Part shown: positions 8,865 through 15,716 of the stretch, in pieces | How the letters are laid out: each line of letters begins with the position of its first letter | How positions within the stretch are numbered: the first letter of the stretch is position 1 | Assembly: GCA_029959325.1 (NCBI GenBank) | Contig: JASCPF010000006.1 | Span: forward strand, 1-64,000 | Length of the DNA stretch: 64,000 nucleotides | Origin: Microbacteriaceae bacterium PS02068 | GTDB lineage: Bacteria; Actinomycetota; Actinomycetes; Actinomycetales; Microbacteriaceae | Reading direction: 5' to 3' | Made by a program: the position numbers and the translations under genes | The notes under the pieces: generated by a model | The model's input: the letters and a program-made list of their open reading frames with translations, nothing else | Told to the model about the DNA's origin: nothing | Database searches by the model: none

Positions 8865-9269
8865 TCAGAGCGTCGCGAGCAGGTTAGTGCAGGCCTGTTC
8901 ACAGCGGCGGCAGGCGTCGGCGCAGACCCGGCAGTGCTCGTGCATGTCCGCGTGGGTGTCGCACTCGGCGGCGCATGCGGCGCACGCTGCGCGCAACGCC
9001 TCCAGCGCGGCACGAAGCACGGTGGTGTCCGTGCCGGTGTGGCGAGAGAGCAGGCGCGCGGTGGTGTCGCAGAGGTCGGCGCAATCCTGGTTCAGACGGA
9101 TGCAGGTGGTCAGATCGGCGACCATCTCCTCGCTGAGACAGGCGTCGGCGCAGGTCGTACAAGCCTGGCCGCACTCGAGGCACGCGTCGATACAGGCCAG
9201 GAGCGCGTCTCGGTTGGCGATGTCGTTGGCTCGGGGGTGGGTGTCGAACATTTGGGCGGTGACGGTCAC
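8865..9269 (-). CDS. csp: Four-helix-bundle copper storage protein, cytosolic Csp type
   Basis: A 134-aa protein with 17 cysteines arranged in repeating CxxxC and CxxC patterns (ACIDACLECGQAC, CADACRRCEQAC) on four predicted helices. This is the hallmark of the Csp/DUF326 copper storage proteins, whose Cys-lined core holds many Cu(I) ions. No signal peptide is present, so it is of the cytosolic Csp3 kind. The His-containing segment HADMHEHC near residue 108 may form the copper entry site. It is divergent from the DUF6153-DUF305 genes and shares their promoter region, which has a copper-box-like sequence. Confidence 0.92.
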   Translation of the reverse strand: MTVTAQMFDTHPRANDIANRDALLACIDACLECGQACTTCADACLSEEMVADLTTCIRLNQDCADLCDTTARLLSRHTGTDTTVLRAALEALRAACAACAAECDTHADMHEHCRVCADACRRCEQACTNLLATL

Positions 9270-9328
9270 GGCCTTCTCCTTTGAATCGGTGAGGGGGTTA
9301 CGTTACGTCGCTGTTCCGGATGCCGGCG

Positions 9329-9342
9329 ACCCCCTTGGGTTA
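9329..9342. promoter_or_regulatory. Possible degenerate CsoR box
   Basis: ACCCCCTTGGGTTA lies in the divergent promoter between csp and the DUF6153 gene. It resembles the clear copper boxes at 15656 and 23864 but its dyad is imperfect. It would explain copper control of both directions. Confidence 0.35.
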
Positions 9343-9380
9343 CGGTGCGGGGGTATGGTACGGACGGTAGGCTGGACGGG

Positions 9381-9806
9381 ATGATCGGCCTGTCCGCGTT
9401 GCGCCTGCGGCTGCCGCACCCGGTGCGGTGGCTGGTTGCCGTGTGCTTCGCTGCAGCGGTCATCGTCGGGTTGATGGGGATGCACACGATCTCCTCGGGA
9501 CACACCGCCCCTACGACCTCGGAGAATGTCGAGATGCCGGGCGGGGCACCTCACCACTCGTCGGCGCCCGCGACCGGCGATGAGGATGCGGAGGCGTGCG
9601 CGTCGTGCAGCCCGAGCGGGGGCCATGACGTTCTGATGATGATGTGCGTGCTGGCGTTGCTGGCAGCCGCCCTCGTGCTGCTGGTCCCCCGCGCCGCATG
9701 GTCGTCTGTGTGGGAGCGGCATGCATTGCGTCCGCCGGTGACGCGGTGCCGGCCGGCCCCGGACCGGCCTCCCTCACTCCTGGAGCTGTCGATCAGCCGA
9801 ACGTGA
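9381..9806 (+). CDS. DUF6153-like membrane protein
   Basis: A 141-aa protein starting MIGLSALRLRLP. One hydrophobic helix (residues 15-37) leads to a short extracytoplasmic segment with Met, His and a CASCSPSGGHD cluster, then a second helix (LMMMCVLALLAAALVLLV) and a basic tail. The layout matches small DUF6153 proteins of actinobacteria that sit beside DUF305 genes in copper loci. The Cys/His cluster between the helices could bind copper outside the membrane. An earlier in-frame ATG exists at 9345, but the chosen start gives the usual short N terminus. Function unknown. Confidence 0.7.
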   Translation: MIGLSALRLRLPHPVRWLVAVCFAAAVIVGLMGMHTISSGHTAPTTSENVEMPGGAPHHSSAPATGDEDAEACASCSPSGGHDVLMMMCVLALLAAALVLLVPRAAWSSVWERHALRPPVTRCRPAPDRPPSLLELSISRT

Positions 9807-9885
9807 CACGCACTGTCCCTGCCCTCTGGGGCGGGGGTGAGGTTCATTGCCCGTACGCGGGTTTCACGAGTGTTTGAGAGGACTG

Positions 9886-10497
9886 ATGATGAACAAGAAG
9901 ATGCGTTTGGCAGCGGTCGCGGCCGTACCGCTGGCAGCGGTGCTGTTCCTGGCCGGCTGCGCGGACAACGGAGGCAGCATGCCTGGAATGGATCATGGTG
10001 GGTCGTCGTCGGCCCCGTCGGAATCGGCGGAGGCGGACTTCAACATGGCGGATTCGATGTTCGCGATGATGATGATCCCGCATCACGAGCAGGCCGTCGA
10101 GATGAGCGACATGATCCTCGCCAAGAGCGACGTTGATCAGCGGGTGCTGGATCTGGCTCAGCAGATCAAGGACGCCCAGCAGCCGGAGATCGAGACGATG
10201 CAGGGATGGCTCGCCGAGTGGGGCGTGTCCAGTGACGACATGGACATGGGTGAGATGGAGCACGGCGGCGGGATGATGTCTGACGAGGACATGGCGGCGC
10301 TGGAGTCGGCGTCCGGGGCCGAGGCGGCACCCCTGTTCCTGGAGCAGATGATCGCCCACCACCAGGGGGCGATCGAGATGGCCGAGACCGAACTCGCCAA
10401 CGGGAAGAACGCGGACGCGTTGGCGCTCGCGCAAGCCGTGGTCGATACACAGTCCGCGGAGATCGAGACCATGCAGGATCTGCTCGGCCAGCTCTGA
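9886..10497 (+). CDS. DUF305 family lipoprotein
   Basis: A 203-aa exported lipoprotein. The N-terminal signal ends in the lipobox LAGC near residue 24, followed by a Met/His linker (SMPGMDHGG). Two DUF305 ferritin-like repeats follow, each with a double-His motif: MMIPHHEQAVEM and MIAHHQGAIEM, separated by a Met-rich loop (DDMDMGEMEHGGGMM). DUF305 proteins are common in copper and silver resistance loci and probably bind metal in the periplasm or cell-wall space. GAGAGGA precedes the double ATG start. It lies 79 bases after the DUF6153 gene, probably in one transcript. Confidence 0.9.
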   Translation: MMNKKMRLAAVAAVPLAAVLFLAGCADNGGSMPGMDHGGSSSAPSESAEADFNMADSMFAMMMIPHHEQAVEMSDMILAKSDVDQRVLDLAQQIKDAQQPEIETMQGWLAEWGVSSDDMDMGEMEHGGGMMSDEDMAALESASGAEAAPLFLEQMIAHHQGAIEMAETELANGKNADALALAQAVVDTQSAEIETMQDLLGQL

Positions 10498-10510
10498 GCC
10501 CGATCCGTCG

Positions 10511-10546
10511 AGTGGGGGCGCCGCTGCCATGCGCGGTGCCCCCACT
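10511..10546 (+). terminator. Hairpin after the DUF305 gene
   Basis: A strong stem of AGTGGGGGC with GCCCCCACT, with an inner CCGC/GCGG pairing, lies 13 bases after the DUF305 stop. There is only a short CT-rich tail. It may end the transcript or reduce expression of the next gene. Confidence 0.6.
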
Positions 10547-10568
10547 CTTCGAACGCGGAGGTACGCGT

Positions 10569-11408
10569 ATGCACGTCCATACGAAGACACTGGCGGCGGG
10601 CGCCGCTGCTTCCGCCCTCCTGATGCTGGCGGGGTGCGCGGACACTCCGACGTCGCCGCCGGCTGGGGACGGGCGCACCGGGGTACCGAGCCATGTCCAC
10701 GCGGTGGTCGTCGCCCCGGACACTGACCAGCTTCTCCTGGGAACGCATGAAGGCATCTACGAGGTCACCGACACCGGGGAGTGGGGTGGCCGGGTCAGCA
10801 CGGACAGCTTCGACGCGATGGGACTCACCGCCACTTCGCAGACACTGATCGCGTCCGGTCACCCCGGCCCCGGAAGCCCCGCCGAGTGGGGGGCACCGAA
10901 CCTGGGCGTGATGCGCAGCACCGACGCAGGGGTGAGTTGGGAGTCGGTGGTGTTCGGTGGGGAGAAAGACTTCCACGCCCTCGCCGCCGGCGCCGATGAC
11001 ACGGTGTACGCCATCGCCACGGACGTCAGCGACGTGATCCGCAGCGACGACGCCGGGCTGACCTGGGAACCTACCGGTGCGGATCTGGTAGCGGCCAGTC
11101 TCGCCGTCGACGGTCGCGGACGGGTGATCGCGGCCACCGAAGAGGGTGTGCAGATCAGCACGGACGGCGGTGCGTCCTTCGCGGCGTGGCCCGAAGCGCC
11201 GCTGCTGTACACGTTGGGGGCTGCGGCCGACCGGACTCAGGTGGTCGGTGTCGGCACCGATGGGCAGATTTGGGTGACCGGAGCCGGTGCCGCGAGCTGG
11301 GAGCCGGCAGGTCGCGTGGACGGCCGGGTGCAGGCGGTCGGTATGGACGCCGCGGGCCGCATCGTGATCGTCGACGAGACCAGCGGCATCACGATTCTGC
11401 CCGGATAG
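10569..11408 (+). CDS. Secreted lipoprotein, beta-propeller type (F510_1955/BNR-like)
   Basis: A 279-aa lipoprotein: signal with lipobox LAGC near residue 19, then repeated blade-like units. Each unit shows the BNR/Asp-box pattern S-T-D-A-G-x-S/T-W (MRSTDAGVSWESV, IRSDDAGLTWEPT, ISTDGGASFAAW), as in sialidase-like propellers. Proteins of this group are annotated F510_1955 family and often neighbour DUF305 genes. Catalytic residues of a sialidase are not evident, so binding or scaffolding is more likely than hydrolysis. GGAGG lies eight bases before the ATG. A hairpin separates it from the DUF305 gene. Confidence 0.75.
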   Translation: MHVHTKTLAAGAAASALLMLAGCADTPTSPPAGDGRTGVPSHVHAVVVAPDTDQLLLGTHEGIYEVTDTGEWGGRVSTDSFDAMGLTATSQTLIASGHPGPGSPAEWGAPNLGVMRSTDAGVSWESVVFGGEKDFHALAAGADDTVYAIATDVSDVIRSDDAGLTWEPTGADLVAASLAVDGRGRVIAATEEGVQISTDGGASFAAWPEAPLLYTLGAAADRTQVVGVGTDGQIWVTGAGAASWEPAGRVDGRVQAVGMDAAGRIVIVDETSGITILPG

Positions 11409-11437
11409 CCCGCCGGGCACGCGACGGGCCGTATGCG

Positions 11438-11508
11438 AGGTGCCTACGGGAGTCGAACCCGTCTAGACGGCTTTGCAGGCCGTTGCCTGACCGCTCGGCC
11501 AAGGCACC
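11438..11508 (-). tRNA. tRNA-Cys (GCA)
   Basis: The minus strand folds into a full cloverleaf of 71 nt: acceptor GGTGCCT with AGGCACC, D arm GCC...GGC, anticodon stem ACGGC/GCCGT around loop CTGCAAA with anticodon GCA, and T arm ACGGG-TTCGACT-CCCGT. CCA is not encoded. It lies between the propeller lipoprotein and csoR inside the metal island, next to several Cys-rich proteins. A chromosomal tRNA-Cys is expected elsewhere, so this may be a second copy. Confidence 0.93.
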
Positions 11509-11547
11509 GAGTGTCCCCTTACCGGGGACGTGGACGCAGCAGCGTGG

Positions 11548-11591
11548 GATCGCCCGTCTGGTCCGGTTAGGACCGGACCAGACGGGCGATC
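11548..11591 (-). terminator. Perfect 19-bp hairpin overlapping the csoR stop
   Basis: Two 19-base arms pair perfectly around a 6-base loop, TTAGGA, that holds the csoR stop codon; the right arm encodes the last codons of csoR. It should end the leftward operon I transcript and shield it from the tRNA gene. No long U-tract is visible. Confidence 0.75.
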
Positions 11592-11881
11592 GCGTCGCTG
11601 GCTTCCTTGATCTTCTGCTCCGCCTGGTCACCCTCCATGCGCGCCGCGTCGAGCACGCAGTGTTTCAGGTGGTCGTCAAGCAGCCCGACGGCCACGGCCT
11701 GCAGGGCGCTGGTCAGAGCGCTGATCTGGGTGAGGATGTCGATGCAGTACTTCTCTTCATCGACCATCTTCGAGATGCCCCGCGCTTGACCTTCGATCCG
11801 CTTGAGCCGGTTCAGGTATCGGTCTTTGTCGGTGATGTACCCGTGGGGGGCGTGAGCGGTGTCGGGTGCGGGTGTGGTCAT
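11567..11881 (-). CDS. csoR: CsoR copper-sensing repressor
   Basis: A 104-aa all-helical repressor. The Cu(I) ligands of CsoR are all present: Cys in KYCIDIL, and His and Cys in DDHLKHCVL. The basic helix YLNRLKRIEGQARG is the family DNA-binding signature. It is the last gene of operon I, 18 bases after copB, and should release the two palindromic GGGTA-type boxes in the island when copper binds. Length and motifs are normal. Confidence 0.95.
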   Translation of the reverse strand: MTTPAPDTAHAPHGYITDKDRYLNRLKRIEGQARGISKMVDEEKYCIDILTQISALTSALQAVAVGLLDDHLKHCVLDAARMEGDQAEQKIKEASDAIARLVRS

Positions 11882-11899
11882 GGCCGGGTTCCTTCGGGT

Positions 11900-14074
11900 T
11901 TAGCTGTCCAGCGCTGCGCGGGTGCTGGCTTCGGGGCTGAGGTCGATGCGGCGCAGCAGCTGCGCGTTCAGGGCGACCACGACGGTGGACAGGGACATCA
12001 GGATCGCACCGATCGACATCGGCAGGACGAACCCGATGGGGGCGAGCACGCCGGCGGCGAGCGGCACGGAGATCAGGTTGTACCCGGCAGCCCACCACAG
12101 ATTCTGCTTCATCTTCCGGTACGCCGCACGCGACAGCTGGATCACCGACAGCACACTGCGCGGGTCGGAGCTCGCGAGGATGACCCCGGCGGACGCGATC
12201 GCGACGTCGGTGCCGGCGCCGATCGCGATGCCGACGTCGGCCTGCGCGAGGGCGGGGGCGTCGTTGACGCCGTCGCCCACCATCGCGACCTTGCGGCCCT
12301 CCTTCTGCAGCTCGGCGACCTTGCTGGACTTGTCCTCCGGGCGCACGTGCGCGAAGACCCGGTCGATGCCCAGCTCGGCGCCGACGGCGTTCGCGACGGC
12401 TTCGGCGTCGCCGGTGATCATGACCACCTGGACACCCAGCTTGTGCAGGGCATCGACGGCTTCACGGGACTCGGGGCGGATCTCGTCGGCGAGCTTGAGC
12501 CCGCCGATGACTTTTCCGTCCCGGGTCACGTGCAGGATGATCGCGCCCTCGCTACGCCACGCGTCCGCCGTGTCGACCTCGCTGGCACCGACGTCCTCGA
12601 GCAGACGGGGACCGCCGACACGGATCTCCGCACCGTCGACGGTCGCGGTGACACCGACCGCCGGGGAAGAGGAAAACCCGGTCGCCTTCGGCAGGGTCAG
12701 GTTCTTGTCCTTCGCGGCGCGAACGATGGCCCTAGCGAGCGGGTGCTCACTGTCGGCCTCGGCCGCCGCGGCGATCGCGAGCACCTGGTCAGCGTCCAGG
12801 TCACCGACCGGTTCCACGGCGGAGACGGTGGGCTCGCCCTTGGTGAGGGTGCCGGTCTTGTCGAACAGCACGGTGTCGACGGTGCGCATGCTCTCGAGCG
12901 CGAGCCGGTCCTTCACCAACACCCCGCCACGGGCGGCGCGCTCAGTGGCGATGGACACCACCAGCGGGATCGCCAGGCCCAGCGCGTGCGGGCAGGCGAT
13001 GACCAGCACGGTGATGGTGCGCACGACCGCCGCATCGGGATTGCCGACGACAGTCCACACCACCGCGGTGATCGCGGCGGCGCCCAGCGCGAACCAGAAC
13101 AGCAGCGCCGCCGCCTTGTCGGCGATCCGCTGCGCCCGAGAGGACGAGTTCTGTGCCTCCGTGACCAGCCGCTGAATACCCGCGAGGGTGGTCTCATCCC
13201 CCGTGGCGGTGACCTCCACGCGAAGGCCGGAGTCTGTGGCGACGGTGCCCGCGGTAACGGGGTCGCCAGTGCCGCGGGCGACGGGGCGGGATTCACCGGT
13301 GACCATGGACTCGTCCATGTCGGCGCGGCCGTCGACGATCTTCCCGTCGGCGGGGACGCTGCCGCCGGGGCGGACCACCACCACGTCCCCGACCTGCAGG
13401 TCGGCGGGTGAGACCTTGACGATCTGGTCCCCTTCGACGCGCTCTGCCTCATCCGGGAGCAGCGCCGCGAGGGTGTCCAGCGCGGAGCTGGTCTGGGCGA
13501 GGGAGCGCATCTCGATCCAGTGACCGAGCAGCATGATCACGATCAGCAGCGCCAGCTCCCACCAGAACTCCAGCTCGTGGTGCAGCAGGCCCAGGGTGGC
13601 GCCCCAGGACGCGAAGAACGCGACCGTGATGGCCAGACCGATCAGCAGCATCATGCCGGGTTTGCGGGAGCGGAGTTCGCTGACCGCACCGGTCAGGAAC
13701 GGCCACCCGCCCCACGCGTACATGACGGTGCCGAGGACGGGGGCGATGAACAGTGCCCAGTCGGGGACGGTGTAGCCGAGGATCATCGCGAACATCGGGG
13801 AGAACGCCACGACCGGGACGGCGATGATCAGGTTGATCCAGAACAGTCGCCGGAACTGGCCGACGTGATCCCCGTGCCCACCGTGCCCGCCGCCGTGGCC
13901 ACCACCATCGTGACCTGCGTGGTCCCCGTGGCTGGCCTGCGTGCCGTGGCCGGTGTGGGTGTCGTGCTGGGTGGGCGGCTCGGGGGTGTGGTCGCCGTGG
14001 CGGGTGTCTCCCCCGGTGGCGGTGGCGGCCTTGCCGGTGGGGTGGTCGGTGTGGTGTGCGTGCGGGTCAGTCAT
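11900..14074 (-). CDS. copB: Copper-exporting P-type ATPase, CopB type (P1B-3)
   Basis: A 724-aa heavy-metal ATPase. The membrane metal motif is CPH (ACPHALGLA, near residue 361) rather than CPC, which places it in the CopB/P1B-3 group. The phosphorylation site DKTGTLT is near residue 404 and GDGVNDAPA near residue 598. Instead of a CxxC domain the first 75 residues are very His-rich (HAGHDGGGHGGGHGGHGDH), as in CopB. It should pump Cu(I), Ag(I) or Cu(II) out of the cytosol. It sits between an FAD oxidoreductase and csoR. Confidence 0.95.
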   Translation of the reverse strand: MTDPHAHHTDHPTGKAATATGGDTRHGDHTPEPPTQHDTHTGHGTQASHGDHAGHDGGGHGGGHGGHGDHVGQFRRLFWINLIIAVPVVAFSPMFAMILGYTVPDWALFIAPVLGTVMYAWGGWPFLTGAVSELRSRKPGMMLLIGLAITVAFFASWGATLGLLHHELEFWWELALLIVIMLLGHWIEMRSLAQTSSALDTLAALLPDEAERVEGDQIVKVSPADLQVGDVVVVRPGGSVPADGKIVDGRADMDESMVTGESRPVARGTGDPVTAGTVATDSGLRVEVTATGDETTLAGIQRLVTEAQNSSSRAQRIADKAAALLFWFALGAAAITAVVWTVVGNPDAAVVRTITVLVIACPHALGLAIPLVVSIATERAARGGVLVKDRLALESMRTVDTVLFDKTGTLTKGEPTVSAVEPVGDLDADQVLAIAAAAEADSEHPLARAIVRAAKDKNLTLPKATGFSSSPAVGVTATVDGAEIRVGGPRLLEDVGASEVDTADAWRSEGAIILHVTRDGKVIGGLKLADEIRPESREAVDALHKLGVQVVMITGDAEAVANAVGAELGIDRVFAHVRPEDKSSKVAELQKEGRKVAMVGDGVNDAPALAQADVGIAIGAGTDVAIASAGVILASSDPRSVLSVIQLSRAAYRKMKQNLWWAAGYNLISVPLAAGVLAPIGFVLPMSIGAILMSLSTVVVALNAQLLRRIDLSPEASTRAALDS

Positions 14075-14092
14075 CGGTTCACTTCCCTGTGC

Positions 14093-15298
14093 CTAGCGTT
14101 GGTGTGAGTCTGCCGTCGCGGTTCCCGCGGAGGCGAGGTCCTGCGGATCGGTCGCGGCAGGAGTATGAAGGTTCGGCATCCACCCGAACACCGCGGGCAC
14201 GGCGTCCAGCCCGAGCACCCCGACGGGGACACCGTCATGCTCGTGGACGACCAGGAGCGGGTCGGTAGTGTCGATGCGTGCGGAGGTGTGACCCCCGGTG
14301 ATCCCGGCACCGGCGACCATCATGCCGTGCACGGTTGCCGTGAAGGGGGCGCGGGGCTGGTAGTCGCCCGGGTGGGTGCCGGCGCCGAGGTCGGCGAGCA
14401 TGGTGCGTGCGGCATGTTCACCCTGCGCGGCCGCGTCCGACCAGTGATCGATGCGCCAGGCGCCCAGGGTGGTGTCATAGTGTGCGGCGACCCCGCCGGC
14501 GCTGTAGACGCCGGGGGTGGCGGTGCGCAGCTTCCCGTCCACGATGACCCCGTCTTCCCAAGGGGCGGGGCCGGTCGGGGTGGTTCCGTGGGCGATGATC
14601 AGCAGATCCGCCGTCAGCTGTGTGGTGTCGTCCAAGGCGAGCTCGAGCTGTGTGCCGGTGTCAGTGACGGCGGTGAGGGTGCGGCCGAACGCGACGTCCA
14701 CGTGCTCCCGGTGCGCGGCGGCGAGGCGCTCCGCGGCGCCGGCGCCGAACACGCTGACCCCGGGGGTGGTCGCGCGGGCGAGGAGGGTGACCTGATGTCC
14801 ACGGTCGCGGAGCAGCGTGGCGGTCTCGGCCGCGACCAGACCGGCACCGGAGATGACGATCTGCGCGGGGCGGCCAAGCGTGCCCAGGAGGTCGCGGACG
14901 GCGACCGCGTCTTCCAGGGAGTGCAGGGTGGTGACCCGTCCTGCCTCCGTGGCGGCGGTCAGGCCGGGCAGCGTGTCCGGCAGCAAGCGGGGGGTGCTGC
15001 CGGTGGCGAGGAGGAGCGCGTCGTACGGTTCGATCCGGCCGGATGCGAGCCGCACGGTCTTTCCCTGTGGGTCGACCTCGACCGCGGTGTCACTGATGAC
15101 CTCCACCCCGGGGGTGACGACCTGTTCCGGGGTGAGCAGCCCGATCGCGACCCCCTTGTTGACCAGGGTGCGGTTGTACGGGGCCTGTCCGGTGCGGTCG
15201 ACGAGGGTGACGCTCACCGTGCCGGAACCGTGAAGAACGCGCGCCGCGGCCGCGCCGGCGGCGCCGGCTCCCAGGATGAGGACCTTCTGGGGTGACAA
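14093..15298 (-). CDS. Cysteine-free NAD(P)/FAD oxidoreductase, copy 1
   Basis: A 401-aa pyridine-nucleotide-disulfide-oxidoreductase-like flavoprotein. The FAD site is VLILGAGAAGAAAARVL at the N terminus, ATGSTPRLLP marks the first domain, and the NAD(P) site is IVISGAGLVAAETATLL near residue 150; GVYSAGGVA lies near residue 270. It has no cysteine, so it cannot use a redox-active disulfide and may pass electrons to a partner protein, as ferredoxin reductases do. It is between a YHS gene and copB, a pairing repeated in operon II. The substrate is unknown; reduction of Cu(II) or of a copper protein is a guess. Confidence 0.85.
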   Translation of the reverse strand: MSPQKVLILGAGAAGAAAARVLHGSGTVSVTLVDRTGQAPYNRTLVNKGVAIGLLTPEQVVTPGVEVISDTAVEVDPQGKTVRLASGRIEPYDALLLATGSTPRLLPDTLPGLTAATEAGRVTTLHSLEDAVAVRDLLGTLGRPAQIVISGAGLVAAETATLLRDRGHQVTLLARATTPGVSVFGAGAAERLAAAHREHVDVAFGRTLTAVTDTGTQLELALDDTTQLTADLLIIAHGTTPTGPAPWEDGVIVDGKLRTATPGVYSAGGVAAHYDTTLGAWRIDHWSDAAAQGEHAARTMLADLGAGTHPGDYQPRAPFTATVHGMMVAGAGITGGHTSARIDTTDPLLVVHEHDGVPVGVLGLDAVPAVFGWMPNLHTPAATDPQDLASAGTATADSHQR

Positions 15299-15360
15299 TG
15301 TTGCTCCTTGCGTCTCGCGAATGTGGGGGCTGGTGACCGGTATCCCCGGCCTGTGGTCGG

Positions 15361-15573
15361 TTAGGCGGCCGTGGCGTACTTGGCGGGGTCGGCGTCGAAG
15401 AGGGGGCCGCAGGCGGAGCAGCAGAACCAGTACCGCTGCCCGTCGTAGTCCCGGTAGAGGCCTTGGGCTTCCGCGGTGCTCTTGCTGACGGTGCTGCCGG
15501 GCATCACCGGGCAGGTGACGATGTCATCGGCGGGGGTGCCGGCGGGTGCTTCGTGGTGATGGTCGTGGCTCAT
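15361..15573 (-). CDS. YHS-domain metal-binding protein, copy 1
   Basis: A 70-aa protein. A His-rich start (SHDHHHE) is followed by a YHS domain: CPVMPGSTVSK, then YRDYDGQRYWFCCSACG and DADPAKY. The four conserved Cys (one in CPVM, three in FCCSAC) should bind metal. The ATG follows the copper box of operon I, so it is the first gene of YHS-oxidoreductase-copB-csoR. YHS/TRASH domains are common in metal sensing and trafficking; a small carrier for the adjacent ATPase is plausible. Confidence 0.88.
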   Translation of the reverse strand: MSHDHHHEAPAGTPADDIVTCPVMPGSTVSKSTAEAQGLYRDYDGQRYWFCCSACGPLFDADPAKYATAA

Positions 15574-15655
15574 ATCCGTTGCTCTCCGTGATGTGGGTCC
15601 GGGGCGGCAGCCGTCGTCGCTGCCTCGTTTGTCTGCGTCCGAACCCCTCCAGGCT

Positions 15656-15672
15656 ATACCCCGTACGGGTAT
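15656..15672. promoter_or_regulatory. CsoR-type copper box of operon I
   Basis: ATACCCCGTACGGGTAT is a perfect 17-base palindrome except for its central base pair pattern, 83 bases upstream of the YHS copy 1 start. TACCC...GGGTA dyads are the binding sites of actinobacterial CsoR. It also lies 45 bases beyond the 3' end of the multicopper oxidase gene. Confidence 0.8.
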
Positions 15673-15716
15673 GACAACAGGTGGGGTGTGGCGTGTATTC
15701 CCTGGACTGCTGGTGC

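Noticed and set aside
11186..13411. Open frame of over 700 codons on the plus strand opposite copB and csoR
   Set aside because: It is the complement of well-supported genes, crosses the tRNA-Cys and a terminator, and its product is Arg/Gly/Asp-rich with no family signature. It is a product of high GC content.
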